Of a stretch of 64,000 nucleotides of DNA, positions 28,306 to 39,592 are shown piece by piece. Source of the DNA: an uncultured beta proteobacterium (GTDB lineage Bacteria; Pseudomonadota; Gammaproteobacteria; Burkholderiales; Burkholderiaceae); contig CAIUOP010000027.1 of the NCBI GenBank assembly GCA_903900805.1, positions 1 through 64,000 on the forward strand, written 5' to 3'. A program made the position numbers and the translations under genes. Below the pieces are notes generated by a model. It had not been told where the DNA came from. It saw only the letters and a list, made by a program, of their open reading frames with translations, and did no database searches. Position 1 is the first letter of the stretch. Each line of letters opens with the position of its first letter.

Positions 28306-29498
28306 TATTTGCCTCCCTTGTTGCTAGCATTCATGAGGTCCACAAAATGATCAAATAAATAGGCAATGTCGTGAGGCCCAGGTGAGGCCTCAGGGTGACC
28401 CTGGAAACAGAATGCAGGCTTATCTTTCCAAGCCAGACCTTGCAGTGAGCCATCAAACAATGAAACGTGTGTGACCCGAATGTTCTCAGGCAAGGTATTT
28501 GCATCGACTGCAAAGCCGTGGTTCTGAGAGGTGATTGCTACGCGCCCAGTATCCAAGTCTTTAACAGGGTGGTTAGCACCATGATGACCAAACTTCATCT
28601 TCAGAGTTTTAGCGCCAGCTGCCAGACCCATAATTTGATGACCTAAGCAGATGCCAAAAGTAGGTAGGCCCTTGGCAATAATTTCTTTGGCTGCGGTAAT
28701 AGCGTAATCACAAGGACCAGGATCACCAGGACCATTCGAGAAAAATACGCCGTCGGGATTCATGGCAAGTACTTCTGCTGCGCTCGTTTGCGCTGGTACT
28801 ACCGTTAATTCGCAAGCACGCTCCGTGAGCATGCGCAAAATATTATGTTTGACACCAAAGTCATAGGCAACGACTTTTTTAGTCGGCTTGCTAGTGTTCA
28901 ATGTTTTGTATACAGGTTTACCTTCTGGGCCATGAAGTTCCCATTCCGCCTCACGCCAAGAGTAAGATTTTTTGGTGCTCACTACTTTAGCTAAATCTAA
29001 GCCAGACATTCCAGGGAAAGCTTTTGCTAGTTCAAGGGCTTTTTTGCCTAAGGTCTCATAGTCATCCCCCAATTTGCCAGCAACGATAGCTCCAGACTGA
29101 GCGCCCTTGTCTCGCAGGATACGGGTTAATTTACGAGTATCAATTCCAGCAATACCAGGGACACCTGCTTTAGTAAGGTAGCTATCTAAACTGCCTTCTG
29201 AGCGGAAATTGGAAACGCGCTTTGGTAAATCTTTGATCACTAGGCCAGCAGCATGAATCTGATTTGACTCTGCATCTTGAGCATTGATGCCAACGTTGCC
29301 AATATGAGGATAAGTGAGAGTCACAATCTGGCGACAGTAACTCGGGTCAGTAATGATCTCTTGATAGCCGGTTAATGCGGTATTGAAAACAACTTCACCA
29401 GTCGTTTCGCCAGTGGCGCCAATACTAAATCCGGGAAATATTGTGCCGTCGGCTAAGGCCAACACGGCGGGAGGAAAAGAAGGAAGCAAGGGTGACAA
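28305..29498 (-). CDS. carA: carbamoyl-phosphate synthase small subunit
   Basis: [29 protein letters not shown] amidotransferase motif. Confidence 0.97.
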   Translation of the reverse strand: MSPLLPSFPPAVLALADGTIFPGFSIGATGETTGEVVFNTALTGYQEIITDPSYCRQIVTLTYPHIGNVGINAQDAESNQIHAAGLVIKDLPKRVSNFRSEGSLDSYLTKAGVPGIAGIDTRKLTRILRDKGAQSGAIVAGKLGDDYETLGKKALELAKAFPGMSGLDLAKVVSTKKSYSWREAEWELHGPEGKPVYKTLNTSKPTKKVVAYDFGVKHNILRMLTERACELTVVPAQTSAAEVLAMNPDGVFFSNGPGDPGPCDYAITAAKEIIAKGLPTFGICLGHQIMGLAAGAKTLKMKFGHHGANHPVKDLDTGRVAITSQNHGFAVDANTLPENIRVTHVSLFDGSLQGLAWKDKPAFCFQGHPEASPGPHDIAYLFDHFVDLMNASNKGGK

Positions 29499-29682
29499 AC
29501 CATCTCCAGTCCCTGCTCCATCCGACGCTCAGAACCCCCAAAAAGACCAACCCGAGGCTTGTGTATGCGGGAGGTGAGTGTCTTTAAGCGCTAGGGTAAT
29601 TTAATTAGTTTCGAACCTTGCAATCATACCAGTTTTGCTCGTAAACCCTTGAATCCCCACTCTATTGAGCCTTTGAGGGTAT

Positions 29683-31572
29683 TTAAGCCTTAGCGCTTTG
29701 CTCGATGATGGTCTTGATTTGAGCCAAAACAGTTTGGTCTTCCATGGTGCTGATATCACCAGGATCACGACCTTCTGCTACTGCCTGCAAAGCGCGACGC
29801 ACAATCTTGCCAGAACGGGTCTTAGGTAAAGCTGTCACCACATAAACCCGCCCAGGCCTAGCAATCGCACCTAACTGGCTATCAACGGTCTTCATGCATT
29901 CTTTTTCCAGATTCTCTGCTTTATTCGCATCTTTCGGGATCACAAATGCAATCGCAGCTTGGCCTTTGAGTTTGTCCTCAATGCCGACAACGGCAACTTC
30001 AGAAACATTGGGATGACTGGAAATACTTTCTTCAATCTCGCGTGTGCCAAGACGGTGCCCTGCAACGTTGATAACGTCATCGGTACGACCCAAGATAAAG
30101 AAGTAACCATCTTTATCTTTAATGCCCCAGTCAAATGTCGAGTAGATCAACTTACCCGGAATGGTTTCCCAATAGGTACTGATAAAGCGCTTGTCATCGC
30201 CCCACACGGTTTGCATACAGCCTGGAGGCAATGGACCCTCAATGGCAATCACACCCTTCTGGTCCGGGCCCAGCTCTGCGGAAGTAGCATCGTCGAGCAG
30301 TTTCATGTTGTAACCAAAAGATGGCACACCCGGTGAGCCAAACTTATGGGGCATCACTTCAACGCCTCGCTGAATAGCTAGTATTGGCCAACCGGTTTCT
30401 GTTTGCCAATAGTTATCCACAATCGGTTTTTTGATTGCATCATGAATCCAACTTGCCGTAGGCTCATCTAATGGTTCGCCTGCCAAGAACAAGGTACGCA
30501 ATGATGAGAGATCGTGCTTAGTTAAGAAAGTAGGATCTTGTTTTTTGAGAACACGCACTGCTGTTGGTGCAGAGAACATCACTGACACCTTGTATTTCGC
30601 TACCAGCTCCCACCAAATACCTGCATCCGGCTGCAATGGCGTACCTTCATACATGATGGTTGCCATGCCATTGAGTAATGGCCCATAAATGATGTAGCTG
30701 TGACCGACTACCCAACCAATATCGGAGGTAGTGAACATGGTTTCACCAGCCTTGCCACAGAAAATATGGTTCATGGAGGATATCAAGGCAACTGCATAAC
30801 CACCCGTATCGCGTTGCACGCCCTTAGGTTTACCAGTAGTGCCAGAGGTATAGAGAATGTATGAAGGATGAGTGGCATCTACCCACTCGACTGGCACGAT
30901 ATCATTCAAATGCTGTTGTCGTTCAGACGCATAGTCCAAATCTCTACCAGCTACGCTGATAAATTCTGATAAGCCGCGATTGACGAGTAAAACCTTTTCA
31001 GGTTTGTAGCTTGCCAAAGTAATCGCTTCATCCAAGAGCGGTTTGTATGGCACTACTTTTCCACCACGCATACCTGCTTCGGATGTCACAATCATTTTGG
31101 GTTTAGCATCATCGATCCGAGTCGCCAAACTATGGGAAGCAAAGCCACCAAACACTACTGAGTGAATAGCTCCGATCCGCGCACAAGCGAGCATTGCAAA
31201 GCAAGCTTCTGCGATCATCGGCATATAAATTAAGACGCGGTCACCCTTTTGAATACCGTTAGCCTTGTAAATAGCGGCCATGCGATTGACTTCTTCATAG
31301 AGCTCTTGAAAGGTATACGCCTTCTCAATATTGGTTTCTGTTGAAACAGCAACTAAGGCAATTTGATGAGGTCGCTCTTTTACGTGACGATCTACTGCGT
31401 TGTAGCAAAGATTAGTGAGCCCGCCTTCAAACCATTTTGCAAATGGGGGGTTGTCATAATTGAGAACTGTATCAAATGGTTTTTCCCAATGAATTAACTT
31501 GGCTTGCTCGCCCCAAAATCCATCTGGGTCTTTAATTGAGCGTTCATGATGTGCTTTATAGGACATGGTCAA
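29683..31572 (-). CDS. prpE: propionate-CoA ligase (acyl-CoA synthetase)
   Basis: YTSGTTGKPKGVQRDTGGYAVAL, GHRLGTREIEESI, SGKIVRRALQ; PrpE-like N-terminus YKAHHERSIKDPDGFW. Confidence 0.9.
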   Translation of the reverse strand: MTMSYKAHHERSIKDPDGFWGEQAKLIHWEKPFDTVLNYDNPPFAKWFEGGLTNLCYNAVDRHVKERPHQIALVAVSTETNIEKAYTFQELYEEVNRMAAIYKANGIQKGDRVLIYMPMIAEACFAMLACARIGAIHSVVFGGFASHSLATRIDDAKPKMIVTSEAGMRGGKVVPYKPLLDEAITLASYKPEKVLLVNRGLSEFISVAGRDLDYASERQQHLNDIVPVEWVDATHPSYILYTSGTTGKPKGVQRDTGGYAVALISSMNHIFCGKAGETMFTTSDIGWVVGHSYIIYGPLLNGMATIMYEGTPLQPDAGIWWELVAKYKVSVMFSAPTAVRVLKKQDPTFLTKHDLSSLRTLFLAGEPLDEPTASWIHDAIKKPIVDNYWQTETGWPILAIQRGVEVMPHKFGSPGVPSFGYNMKLLDDATSAELGPDQKGVIAIEGPLPPGCMQTVWGDDKRFISTYWETIPGKLIYSTFDWGIKDKDGYFFILGRTDDVINVAGHRLGTREIEESISSHPNVSEVAVVGIEDKLKGQAAIAFVIPKDANKAENLEKECMKTVDSQLGAIARPGRVYVVTALPKTRSGKIVRRALQAVAEGRDPGDISTMEDQTVLAQIKTIIEQSAKA

Positions 31573-31594
31573 CCTGATTTAAAAGTTACTGAAA

Positions 31595-32983
31595 TTACTT
31601 AATGTTCGCGACCCCTTTTGTGCTTGAGGCGGCTGAACTATCATTTTTCGCAGATTTTGCAAGCCCTGTCGATGCGGATTTATGCTGAGATGCAGCATTT
31701 TGGGCAGAAGAATTACCCTTAGTCTTAGTGGAAACGCATTTGGTGTTTTGGCCACTCTTGGCTGGTTTTGCGCACTTAGTAGCTGGCGGAGCTGGTTTTT
31801 CTAGGCTTAAGCTAGCGTTTTCAGCCATTGCCGTCGAAACATCGCCAGCGCGACTACTGGTTTTAGGGATCAACACGGTAGAGCCTGCCTTGACGCGCAT
31901 TCCCTTTGGAATGCCATTCACGGCTCTCAAGGAATCAACCTCTACCCCTAGCGTTTTAGCAACTTGATCAACGCTTTCTGTTTTACTAATTTTTACTGCA
32001 GTCCATGAAGACAGTGGTTTGTCATAACTCTTGAGATTGGCCTGAAAGATTTCTGCATGCGCAAACGGCAACAAAATCTGTTGATTGGCATTGCTCAGTA
32101 TCACTGGCTTATTAAATGAGGGATTGAGATTATGAAATTCTTCTTCGGGAATTTCAGCAAGCTTGATGACAACGGCAACATCGATATCGTTATCAATATC
32201 CAATGCGACAAAGTAAGGATGGTTTTCTAATTCAGGCAAAACAATTCCATAGGCCTGCGGATCTAAAACAATTTGGCGATAAGCCATGAGTTTAGGCACG
32301 TACTGACGGGTTTCCTTTGGCATCTTCAGACTCAAATAATCCGTAGGTAAGCCGGCTGCCAAATTGCGTTTTTGTGCCTTAGAAATATTCCCAGCACCCC
32401 AGTTATAAGCTGCCAGTGCAAGCTCCCAACTGCCGAACTGGTTATATAAACGCTGGAGATAATCTAGAGCAGCATCAGTAGATTGCAATACATCACGACG
32501 CTCATCCCTAAAGACGTTTTGCGTCAAGCGAAAATCTTTTCCGGTTGCAGGCATGAATTGCCATAAGCCCATCGCTTTAGCACTTGACTTGGCATGGGTG
32601 ACAAAAGCACTTTCGACAAATGGCAGTAATGCGATTTCAGTAGGCATATTGCGGGCATTGACCTCTTGCACGATGTAAAACAAATATCGTGATGAGCGTG
32701 CCATTGAACGATTAACGTAATCCGGTCTTGCACTCAGCCACCTTACCTGCTCAATTTCTAAAGGGGAATTCATAGGCTCCATCTGAAAGCCATCCCGAAT
32801 CCGAATCCATAAATTGGCGGAAGGTGCATAAACCTGGCTGACCGATTGGTTCTTGAGATTAACGCGGGGGGCATTAGACGACTTTGGATTGGCTTTCGTA
32901 GCTGCATCAGATGACCAATCACCAGTACTTGCACATCCTGATAGAAAAATGGCAAGCAAGATTGCCACAATAGGCAAACGCAT
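31595..32983 (-). CDS. mltD: membrane-bound lytic murein transglycosylase D with LysM
   Basis: LPFVESAFVTHAKSSAKAMGLWQFMPATGKDF, YNWGAGNI, LysM near C-terminus, lipobox LSGC. Confidence 0.92.
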   Translation of the reverse strand: MRLPIVAILLAIFLSGCASTGDWSSDAATKANPKSSNAPRVNLKNQSVSQVYAPSANLWIRIRDGFQMEPMNSPLEIEQVRWLSARPDYVNRSMARSSRYLFYIVQEVNARNMPTEIALLPFVESAFVTHAKSSAKAMGLWQFMPATGKDFRLTQNVFRDERRDVLQSTDAALDYLQRLYNQFGSWELALAAYNWGAGNISKAQKRNLAAGLPTDYLSLKMPKETRQYVPKLMAYRQIVLDPQAYGIVLPELENHPYFVALDIDNDIDVAVVIKLAEIPEEEFHNLNPSFNKPVILSNANQQILLPFAHAEIFQANLKSYDKPLSSWTAVKISKTESVDQVAKTLGVEVDSLRAVNGIPKGMRVKAGSTVLIPKTSSRAGDVSTAMAENASLSLEKPAPPATKCAKPAKSGQNTKCVSTKTKGNSSAQNAASQHKSASTGLAKSAKNDSSAASSTKGVANIK

Positions 32984-33792
32984 CAGAAGCGGTCTTTCCA
33001 GGCCCTAACGACTGCCAATACATGTGCTGGCGTGGGCAAATTATCTTGGCCAGAAACCTCTTTGGCCATTGCAATCACATCGGCTTGATCGCAGCGCATA
33101 AACGGGTTGACCTGCAGTTCTTGTCCAATGGTGGTTGGCAATGTCGGTAGATTTTGCGCTCTCAAAGCTTGTGCTTTTTCTGACCAAGAGATCAGATTCG
33201 CATTGTTTGGCTCAACCGCTAAAGCAAAACGAATATTAGACATGGTGTATTCATGGGTGCAGTACACCAGCGTATTTTTTGGTAAGGCAGCAAACTTAGC
33301 CAATGAAGCAGTCATCTGGGTTGGTGTGCCTTCAAACAAACGCCCACAGCCTGATGCGAATAAGGTATCGCCACAAAGTAATATTGGCTCAAGCATATTG
33401 GCCTGCAGTTTGGCGAAATACGCAATATGAGTCAGCGTATGCCCAGGCACTTCAAATACGGTGAAGCAAATACTTGGAGCAGCTATCTCTATAGTGTCAT
33501 CTTCTTTGGCGATGATGGTGCGCCCTGGAATATCCGTATTGGCTGGTCCATAGACTGGAATATCAGCACCAAAACTACGGAGTAAATTTAGAATCCCACC
33601 GGTATGGTCGGCATGGTGGTGGGTAACCAAAATTGCCTTAAGGACTAAGTTCTGTTGCAACAGATAATCTTCTACCGGGGCAGAATCCCCTGGATCGACG
33701 ACCAAAGCCGACTTTCCATCATGGATACACCAGATGTAATTGTCATCAAAGGCCGGAATAGGCCAAACTTGCAATAAAGTATTCTTATCCAT
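32983..33792 (-). CDS. gloB: hydroxyacylglutathione hydrolase (glyoxalase II)
   Basis: VTHHHADHTGGI, YCTHEYT; ATG at 33792 (MDKNTLLQVWPIPAFDDNYIW) chosen over the longer ORF to 34008, which overlaps the divergent gene. Confidence 0.94.
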   Translation of the reverse strand: MDKNTLLQVWPIPAFDDNYIWCIHDGKSALVVDPGDSAPVEDYLLQQNLVLKAILVTHHHADHTGGILNLLRSFGADIPVYGPANTDIPGRTIIAKEDDTIEIAAPSICFTVFEVPGHTLTHIAYFAKLQANMLEPILLCGDTLFASGCGRLFEGTPTQMTASLAKFAALPKNTLVYCTHEYTMSNIRFALAVEPNNANLISWSEKAQALRAQNLPTLPTTIGQELQVNPFMRCDQADVIAMAKEVSGQDNLPTPAHVLAVVRAWKDRF

Positions 33793-33798
33793 AGACCG

Positions 33799-34611
33799 AT
33801 GATACCAACCCCGCCCATTCCCTCTCAGATGCCTGCACCCCCATGGAGCTCTTGGGAGAAATGGCTGCAATCCCCACCTGGGCGCTATGTGCTCGCTTGG
33901 GAGCAAAAGTGCTTTGACCAAATTGTCGCAGATGTCTTTGGGTTCCATGCGGTTCAAATTGGACTGCCACAAATCAATACTTTGATTGAGAATCGCATGC
34001 CTTTGCAAGCACTCTTAATCCATTCGAATGACAGTCGTGAATATGCAGCGCGTTTTCATTGGCACCTGATCGAAGGAAATTCATCTGAGTTGCCATTTGC
34101 CAATGAAAGTTTAGATTTAGTGGTGCTTCCTCACGTTCTCGAATTTGCGGCTGACCCTCATCAAATCTTGCGCGAGGTTGATCGCGTCTTGCGTCCTGAA
34201 GGTCGACTGATCATTTCTGGATTTAATCCAGCGAGCCTATGGGGCGCGAGACAATACTGCAGTAGATTGATTGGCAACCCCTACTTGCCGCGTGATGGTC
34301 AATTTATTAGTCTCATCCGCATTAAAGATTGGCTGAAGCTACTCAATTTTTCATTAGATCGTGGGCACTTTGGCTGTTATAAATTTCCCCTGCAAGGTCA
34401 GTCTTCTATGGGTCGGATGGATTTCCTTGAATCCATGGGTAATCGCTGGTGGCCTATCTTTGGTGCGGTATTCTTAGTGTCAGCAATCAAACGTCAGCAA
34501 GGTATTCGCCTCATCGGGCAAATCGCACCCGTGCGCATTCCAGCAATCCAACAGCTCACTCCAGCGGCAGAACGCAATCAACTACAAGAAATCCAAGAGA
34601 CGGTAAATTAG
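33799..34611 (+). CDS. class I SAM-dependent methyltransferase
   Basis: [47 protein letters not shown]; next to gloB and rnhA as in related genomes. Confidence 0.88.
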   Translation: MIPTPPIPSQMPAPPWSSWEKWLQSPPGRYVLAWEQKCFDQIVADVFGFHAVQIGLPQINTLIENRMPLQALLIHSNDSREYAARFHWHLIEGNSSELPFANESLDLVVLPHVLEFAADPHQILREVDRVLRPEGRLIISGFNPASLWGARQYCSRLIGNPYLPRDGQFISLIRIKDWLKLLNFSLDRGHFGCYKFPLQGQSSMGRMDFLESMGNRWWPIFGAVFLVSAIKRQQGIRLIGQIAPVRIPAIQQLTPAAERNQLQEIQETVN

Positions 34612-34615
34612 AGCG

Positions 34616-35080
34616 ATGTCACATACTAAATCCACGCCACACACCCCGCATATCATCATCTATACCGATGGTGCCTGTAAAGGCAATCCTGGTCCCGGTG
34701 GTTGGGGCGCGGTGTTGCGTTCAGGCGGACATGAAAAACACATTCATGGTGGAGAGAAACATACAACTAATAACCGCATGGAAATTAGCGCAGTCATTTT
34801 TGCCTTGCGCTCCCTCAAACAAAGAAGCACTGTAGAACTCTGGACCGATTCGCAATACGTCCAAAAAGGGGTGACAGAATGGCTTGAGGGTTGGAAAAAA
34901 CGGGGCTGGCGGACTGCTAGCAAGGCTCCAGTTAAAAATGCCGATCTTTGGCAAGAATTAGATGCCCTGCTGCCTGATCACGAGATCTCTTGGCATTGGG
35001 TCAGAGGCCATAACGGCCACCCTGGCAATGAACTAGCTGACCAGCTAGCAAACAAGGGTGTTGAGGAGTTTTTACCCTAG
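34616..35080 (+). CDS. rnhA: ribonuclease HI
   Basis: [57 protein letters not shown]. Confidence 0.97.
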   Translation: MSHTKSTPHTPHIIIYTDGACKGNPGPGGWGAVLRSGGHEKHIHGGEKHTTNNRMEISAVIFALRSLKQRSTVELWTDSQYVQKGVTEWLEGWKKRGWRTASKAPVKNADLWQELDALLPDHEISWHWVRGHNGHPGNELADQLANKGVEEFLP

Positions 35081-35189
35081 GGCCAATATCGCCCCCAAAG
35101 CACCATTTAGGCAGTCTTATGAGAGAATGGCTGGGACTTAAAAGCCCTAAAACGGCATTAAAACCCTATAAAACTAAGAAAACGAGACT

Positions 35190-36497
35190 GTGTCAAAAAT
35201 AGAATCTTCTCTCGATAAGTTGCTCGCCAAATTAGTGCAATTCAAAGACATGGGTATGGCACGTCTGTGCGCCCTGTGGCAAAAATTATCACCCTACCTC
35301 GGGCAGCTCAAGAAAATAGATTACCCAACAGCGAAAGCTTTTGTCATTCGTTTTAAGTGGCGCATTTTATTGGTATTGATCGTGCTTTATGCTGGCTCTA
35401 AAACCTACGACTATTTTTTCCCTGCAAGCAAAAAAACTGGTGGTCCTCAAGTCATTACGAGCGTCATTGTTGAGAAAAAAGATATACCCCTCATTATTGA
35501 AGCCACTGGGACGACCGTCTCTAATAGCATTGTTGATATCCGTCCAATGGTGACAAACACTGTTGCCAAAATTCATGTCAAAGATGGTCAGGAAGTTAAA
35601 GAGGGGCAACTCCTTTTTACGCTGGATGATCGTAATGACAAAGCCAATTTTGAAAGACTCAAGGCTTTGGCTGATGACGCTCAGAAACAATATTTACGGG
35701 CTAAAGAATTAGTAGACAAAAACTTCATTTCAAAGGCTGGCTTAGAGACATCGCTTGCTAATGCGAAGTCGGCACAAGCTGCCGCACGTTCTGCCGAGGT
35801 ACAACTCTCTTTTGACTCGATTCGCTCACCGATTAACGGAAGGGCTGGAATCATTAATGTCTTTCCTGGTTCACTGGTCCAGGCCAGCAATATCGTATCT
35901 ACTGCAACCAGCTCTACTGCCACCTCGAGCGTAGGTTCAATGGTCACTATCACGCAACTCAACCCGATGAATGTTCAGTTTGTGATTCCAGAAAAAGATA
36001 TTCCTATCATCCTGGAAAATAAGAAGAGTGATGCGCCTTTAACTGTAAAAGTGACTATCGGCAACACTGGAAAAAATACTTATGAAGGTCAAGTTCTGGT
36101 GATCGATAACCAAGTCGATCCGCTGATTGCTGCAGTACGTGTTAAAGCACAAATTCCGAACGACAAGTTGGAAATACTCCCCGGGCAATTTGCACGCGTT
36201 TCGCTCAATGCCAATACCTTAAAAGATGTGATTGCCGTTCCTACTCAGGCAATTGTGATCGGTCCTGCTGGGCGCCTGGTTTACGTTGTTGACAAGGATG
36301 ATAAAGTCACCGCAAAACCGGTGAAGGTGCCCTATGAGTACTTGGGTACCTCAGTAATCACCGGAATTAACGCTGGTGATCGCATTGTGGTTGAAGGTAA
36401 GCAGAATTTACGCACTGGTAGCAAAGTGCGCGAAGCAAAATCCTCCAAATCGGAGCAGCCCCCCGCTGATAAAACTCCTACAGCAGAACCAAAATGA
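35190..36497 (+). CDS. RND efflux periplasmic adaptor (membrane fusion protein)
   Basis: VKDGQEVKEGQLLFTLDDRN, ADAQ..LRAKELVDKNFIS, FDSIRSPINGRAG. Confidence 0.92.
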   Translation: MSKIESSLDKLLAKLVQFKDMGMARLCALWQKLSPYLGQLKKIDYPTAKAFVIRFKWRILLVLIVLYAGSKTYDYFFPASKKTGGPQVITSVIVEKKDIPLIIEATGTTVSNSIVDIRPMVTNTVAKIHVKDGQEVKEGQLLFTLDDRNDKANFERLKALADDAQKQYLRAKELVDKNFISKAGLETSLANAKSAQAAARSAEVQLSFDSIRSPINGRAGIINVFPGSLVQASNIVSTATSSTATSSVGSMVTITQLNPMNVQFVIPEKDIPIILENKKSDAPLTVKVTIGNTGKNTYEGQVLVIDNQVDPLIAAVRVKAQIPNDKLEILPGQFARVSLNANTLKDVIAVPTQAIVIGPAGRLVYVVDKDDKVTAKPVKVPYEYLGTSVITGINAGDRIVVEGKQNLRTGSKVREAKSSKSEQPPADKTPTAEPK

Positions 36498-39400
36498 CGC
36501 TTTCTGAGCTATGTATTAGACGTCCCGTAATGACGGTATTGCTGTCTATTTCAACTGTCATCGCTGGGAGTGTTGCGTATTTTAAGATTCCAGTAGCTGC
36601 CCTTCCTAGTTTCAATACGCCAGTGATTTCTGTAACGGCCAGCTTACCTGGCGCCTCACCTGAAATCATGGCTTCGGCGGTTGCACTCCCGCTTGAAAAA
36701 GAATTTTCAACAATTGATGGCATCAAAGTCATTAGCTCTACCAACTCACTTGGGTCAACGAGCGTTACTCTTGAATTTACAAGTGATCGCGATATTGATA
36801 AAGCTGCAGTAGATGTGCAGGCAGCCCTCTTACGGGCCCAACGCCGCTTACCAATTGAAATGACGATACCCCCTTCGTATCGAAAGATTAATCCTGCTGA
36901 TACCCCTGTATTAATTGTGCGGATGAGTTCCCCGTCAATCAGCCTCTCTGAAATGAATGCTTATGCAGAGAACCTGATGTCTCCAAACTTATCCACTATT
37001 ACTGGCGTTTCACAGGTAACAGTGTATGGAGCAAAGCGCTATGCAGTCCGAGTAAGTGTTAGGCCAGATGCCTTAGGTAATCGCAACATCACTATGGATG
37101 AGGTGGCTGCCGCGATCAACAAGGCAAATACCAATAGTCCGGTTGGAACCCTTGATGGCCCCCGCCAACTGATCACCATCTACGCCAATCCACAGTTAGT
37201 GACAGCTGAGCAATTTGGCAACCTCATCGTTGCCCAGCGCAATGGGTTTCCAATTTATCTCAAGGATGTTGCTGATGTTCAAGAGAGCTTTGAGGACGTA
37301 AAGACCTTTGCCTCAGCGAAAGGTGAACGCTCTATAGCAATTGGTATTTTGCGCCAACCCAACGCTAATACAGTTGAAGTTGTTGACTCAATTAAAAAGC
37401 TGTTGCCTTCTCTTAAAGCGCAAATGCCGGAATCTATTCAGTTAACACTGATTAATGACCGCTCCCTTTCGATTATTGAGTCAATTCATGATGTCAATCT
37501 GACATTACTTCTCACTATTGCACTGGTGGTCTTAGTGATATTCCTATTCCTAAAGCATTTATCTGCAACTATCATTCCATCCATTAGCTTGCCGATTTCT
37601 CTGATCGGTGCATTCTTTGTTTTCTACTTTTTAGGCTATAGCCTCAATAATATTTCCTTGCTGGGCATCACGCTTGCTGTTGGCTTAGTGGTAGATGATG
37701 CAATCGTAGTACTAGAAAACATCATGCGTTATGTTGAAGAAGGCATGGACCCCTTAAAAGCTGCTTTAAAAGGTAGTAAAGAGGTTGGCTTTACGATCAT
37801 CTCAATCTCCTTATCTTTGGTGGCAGTATTTATTCCACTATTTTTCATGGCAGGTCCAATTGGCCTGCTCTTTAGAGAGTTCGCCGTTGTGGTAACGCTC
37901 TCCATATTGGTCTCAGCGGTTGTCTCATTAACAGTAGTACCAATGTTATGCAGCCGCTTTTTGCCCAAACCCGGTCAACATCCAAAAGAATATGCAATCA
38001 CAAAGCAGTTCGATCGTGTATATGAATGGACTTTAAAAAAGTATATCCACTTTTTAGATTTAGCCTTGGCAAATAGAAGGAGAGTGTTATTTGGGGCCTT
38101 AGCCAGCTTTGTCATTACTATTGCGCTCTTTGTTTACAGTCCAAAAGGATTTTTTCCAGAGGAAGATATTGGTCAATTGCGCGTGACTGTTGAGGCATCT
38201 GAAGACACTTCCTTTAGCACAATGATGGCTTTGCAAGATCAGGCTGCGAAAGTGGTCGATAGCGACCCCAATGTTGCAACCTCAATCTCTATTCTTGGTG
38301 GTGGCCAAAGCTCAGGTCGTAATACCGGAAGATTCTTCATCATTCTGAAGCCCAAGGATGAGCGCCAAAAAATGAGTAAGGTCATGGAGGGACTTAGATC
38401 CAAGTTCAAAGAAATTCCTGGCATTCAGGTCTATATGAGCCCAGTACAAAATTTACAGCTAGGCGGTCGAAGTAGTAAAAGCCGCTATCAATTTACCCTT
38501 CAAAGCGTTGGCTTCGAAGGTGTCAATGAATGGGCCGAAAAATTGTTACAAAAAATGCGCGCTGATCCAATTTTCAAGGACGTCACTAGTGACTCGCAAT
38601 TAAAAGGTTTGAATGTCAAGATTGAAATTGATCGGGAAAAAGCTGCCAGCGCCGGAGTATCCATCGCCGATATTCGTACTGCCCTTTATTCTTCTTTTGG
38701 TGAGAGGCAGGTATCTACTATCTATACCCCCGTAAATACCTATTATGTGATTTTAGAAACAGCACAGAATGATCGTCAATTTGAAACTGATTTGAATAAG
38801 GTCTACGTTCGCGGTAGAGCAACAGATAAATTGATTCCACTATCCAGTCTGGCGAGCTTTGTCAGGACTGTGGGACCCACTGCAGTAAACCACCAAGGGC
38901 AGATCCCAGCGGTAACGATTTCTTTTAACCTCGCTCCCGATGTTTTCTTGGGTGATGCAACTAAGGCAATCGATGGCTTTGTTAAGGCAGTTGCGTTGCC
39001 ACCTTCCATCATCACCAGTTATGGTGGCGATGCTGCCGTATTTAAAGATAATCAATCAGGTCAAATCATTTTGCTATTGGCTGCATTAGGCGTGATTTAT
39101 ATCTTGCTTGGCGTTTTATATGAGAGCTATATTCACCCGCTCACCATTCTGGCAGGTTTACCCTCTGCAGCGATTGGCGCAATCTTGTCCCTACGTATCT
39201 TCGGATTTGAGCTAACCATCGTTGCTTCGATCGGCATCTTGCTGCTCATTGGTATTGTGAAGAAAAACGCGATTTTGATGATCGACTTTGCGTTAGATGC
39301 ACAGCGTAATCAAGGTATGACTCCTGAAAAAGCAATTCGTGAAGCCTGTATCTTGCGCTTTCGCCCCATCATGATGACAACCATTGCCGCTTTGATGGGC

Positions 39401-39592
39401 GCACTGCCCATCGCCCTTGGCTTGGGTGCTGGCGCAGAGTTACGCCAACCTCTAGGTATCAGCGTGGCTGGTGGCCTGATCTTCTCTCAATTTGTCACCT
39501 TGATTATTACTCCCGTGATTTATCTCTATTTAGATAAATATGCGGGTAATGGTCCAATGGAAATTCCGCCGTCAGTGCTTGAAGGAACCTAA
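36494..39592 (+). CDS. RND efflux inner-membrane transporter (HAE1/AcrB family)
   Basis: 1032 aa, GLVVDDAIVVLEN, 12-TM pattern, overlapping the adaptor stop. Confidence 0.95.
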   Translation: MTLSELCIRRPVMTVLLSISTVIAGSVAYFKIPVAALPSFNTPVISVTASLPGASPEIMASAVALPLEKEFSTIDGIKVISSTNSLGSTSVTLEFTSDRDIDKAAVDVQAALLRAQRRLPIEMTIPPSYRKINPADTPVLIVRMSSPSISLSEMNAYAENLMSPNLSTITGVSQVTVYGAKRYAVRVSVRPDALGNRNITMDEVAAAINKANTNSPVGTLDGPRQLITIYANPQLVTAEQFGNLIVAQRNGFPIYLKDVADVQESFEDVKTFASAKGERSIAIGILRQPNANTVEVVDSIKKLLPSLKAQMPESIQLTLINDRSLSIIESIHDVNLTLLLTIALVVLVIFLFLKHLSATIIPSISLPISLIGAFFVFYFLGYSLNNISLLGITLAVGLVVDDAIVVLENIMRYVEEGMDPLKAALKGSKEVGFTIISISLSLVAVFIPLFFMAGPIGLLFREFAVVVTLSILVSAVVSLTVVPMLCSRFLPKPGQHPKEYAITKQFDRVYEWTLKKYIHFLDLALANRRRVLFGALASFVITIALFVYSPKGFFPEEDIGQLRVTVEASEDTSFSTMMALQDQAAKVVDSDPNVATSISILGGGQSSGRNTGRFFIILKPKDERQKMSKVMEGLRSKFKEIPGIQVYMSPVQNLQLGGRSSKSRYQFTLQSVGFEGVNEWAEKLLQKMRADPIFKDVTSDSQLKGLNVKIEIDREKAASAGVSIADIRTALYSSFGERQVSTIYTPVNTYYVILETAQNDRQFETDLNKVYVRGRATDKLIPLSSLASFVRTVGPTAVNHQGQIPAVTISFNLAPDVFLGDATKAIDGFVKAVALPPSIITSYGGDAAVFKDNQSGQIILLLAALGVIYILLGVLYESYIHPLTILAGLPSAAIGAILSLRIFGFELTIVASIGILLLIGIVKKNAILMIDFALDAQRNQGMTPEKAIREACILRFRPIMMTTIAALMGALPIALGLGAGAELRQPLGISVAGGLIFSQFVTLIITPVIYLYLDKYAGNGPMEIPPSVLEGT

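Noticed and set aside
18195-28350. Numerous 60-110 aa plus-strand ORFs opposite glmM, folP, ftsH, carB and carA
   Set aside because: All lie antisense to well-identified conserved genes and show no family motif; treated as shadow ORFs.
29383-29577. 64-aa plus-strand ORF over the carA start
   Set aside because: Antisense to the strongly conserved carA coding start; no recognisable product.
33793-34008. N-terminal extension of the gloB ORF to 34008
   Set aside because: Homologous glyoxalase II start fits ATG at 33792; the extension overlaps the divergent methyltransferase gene.
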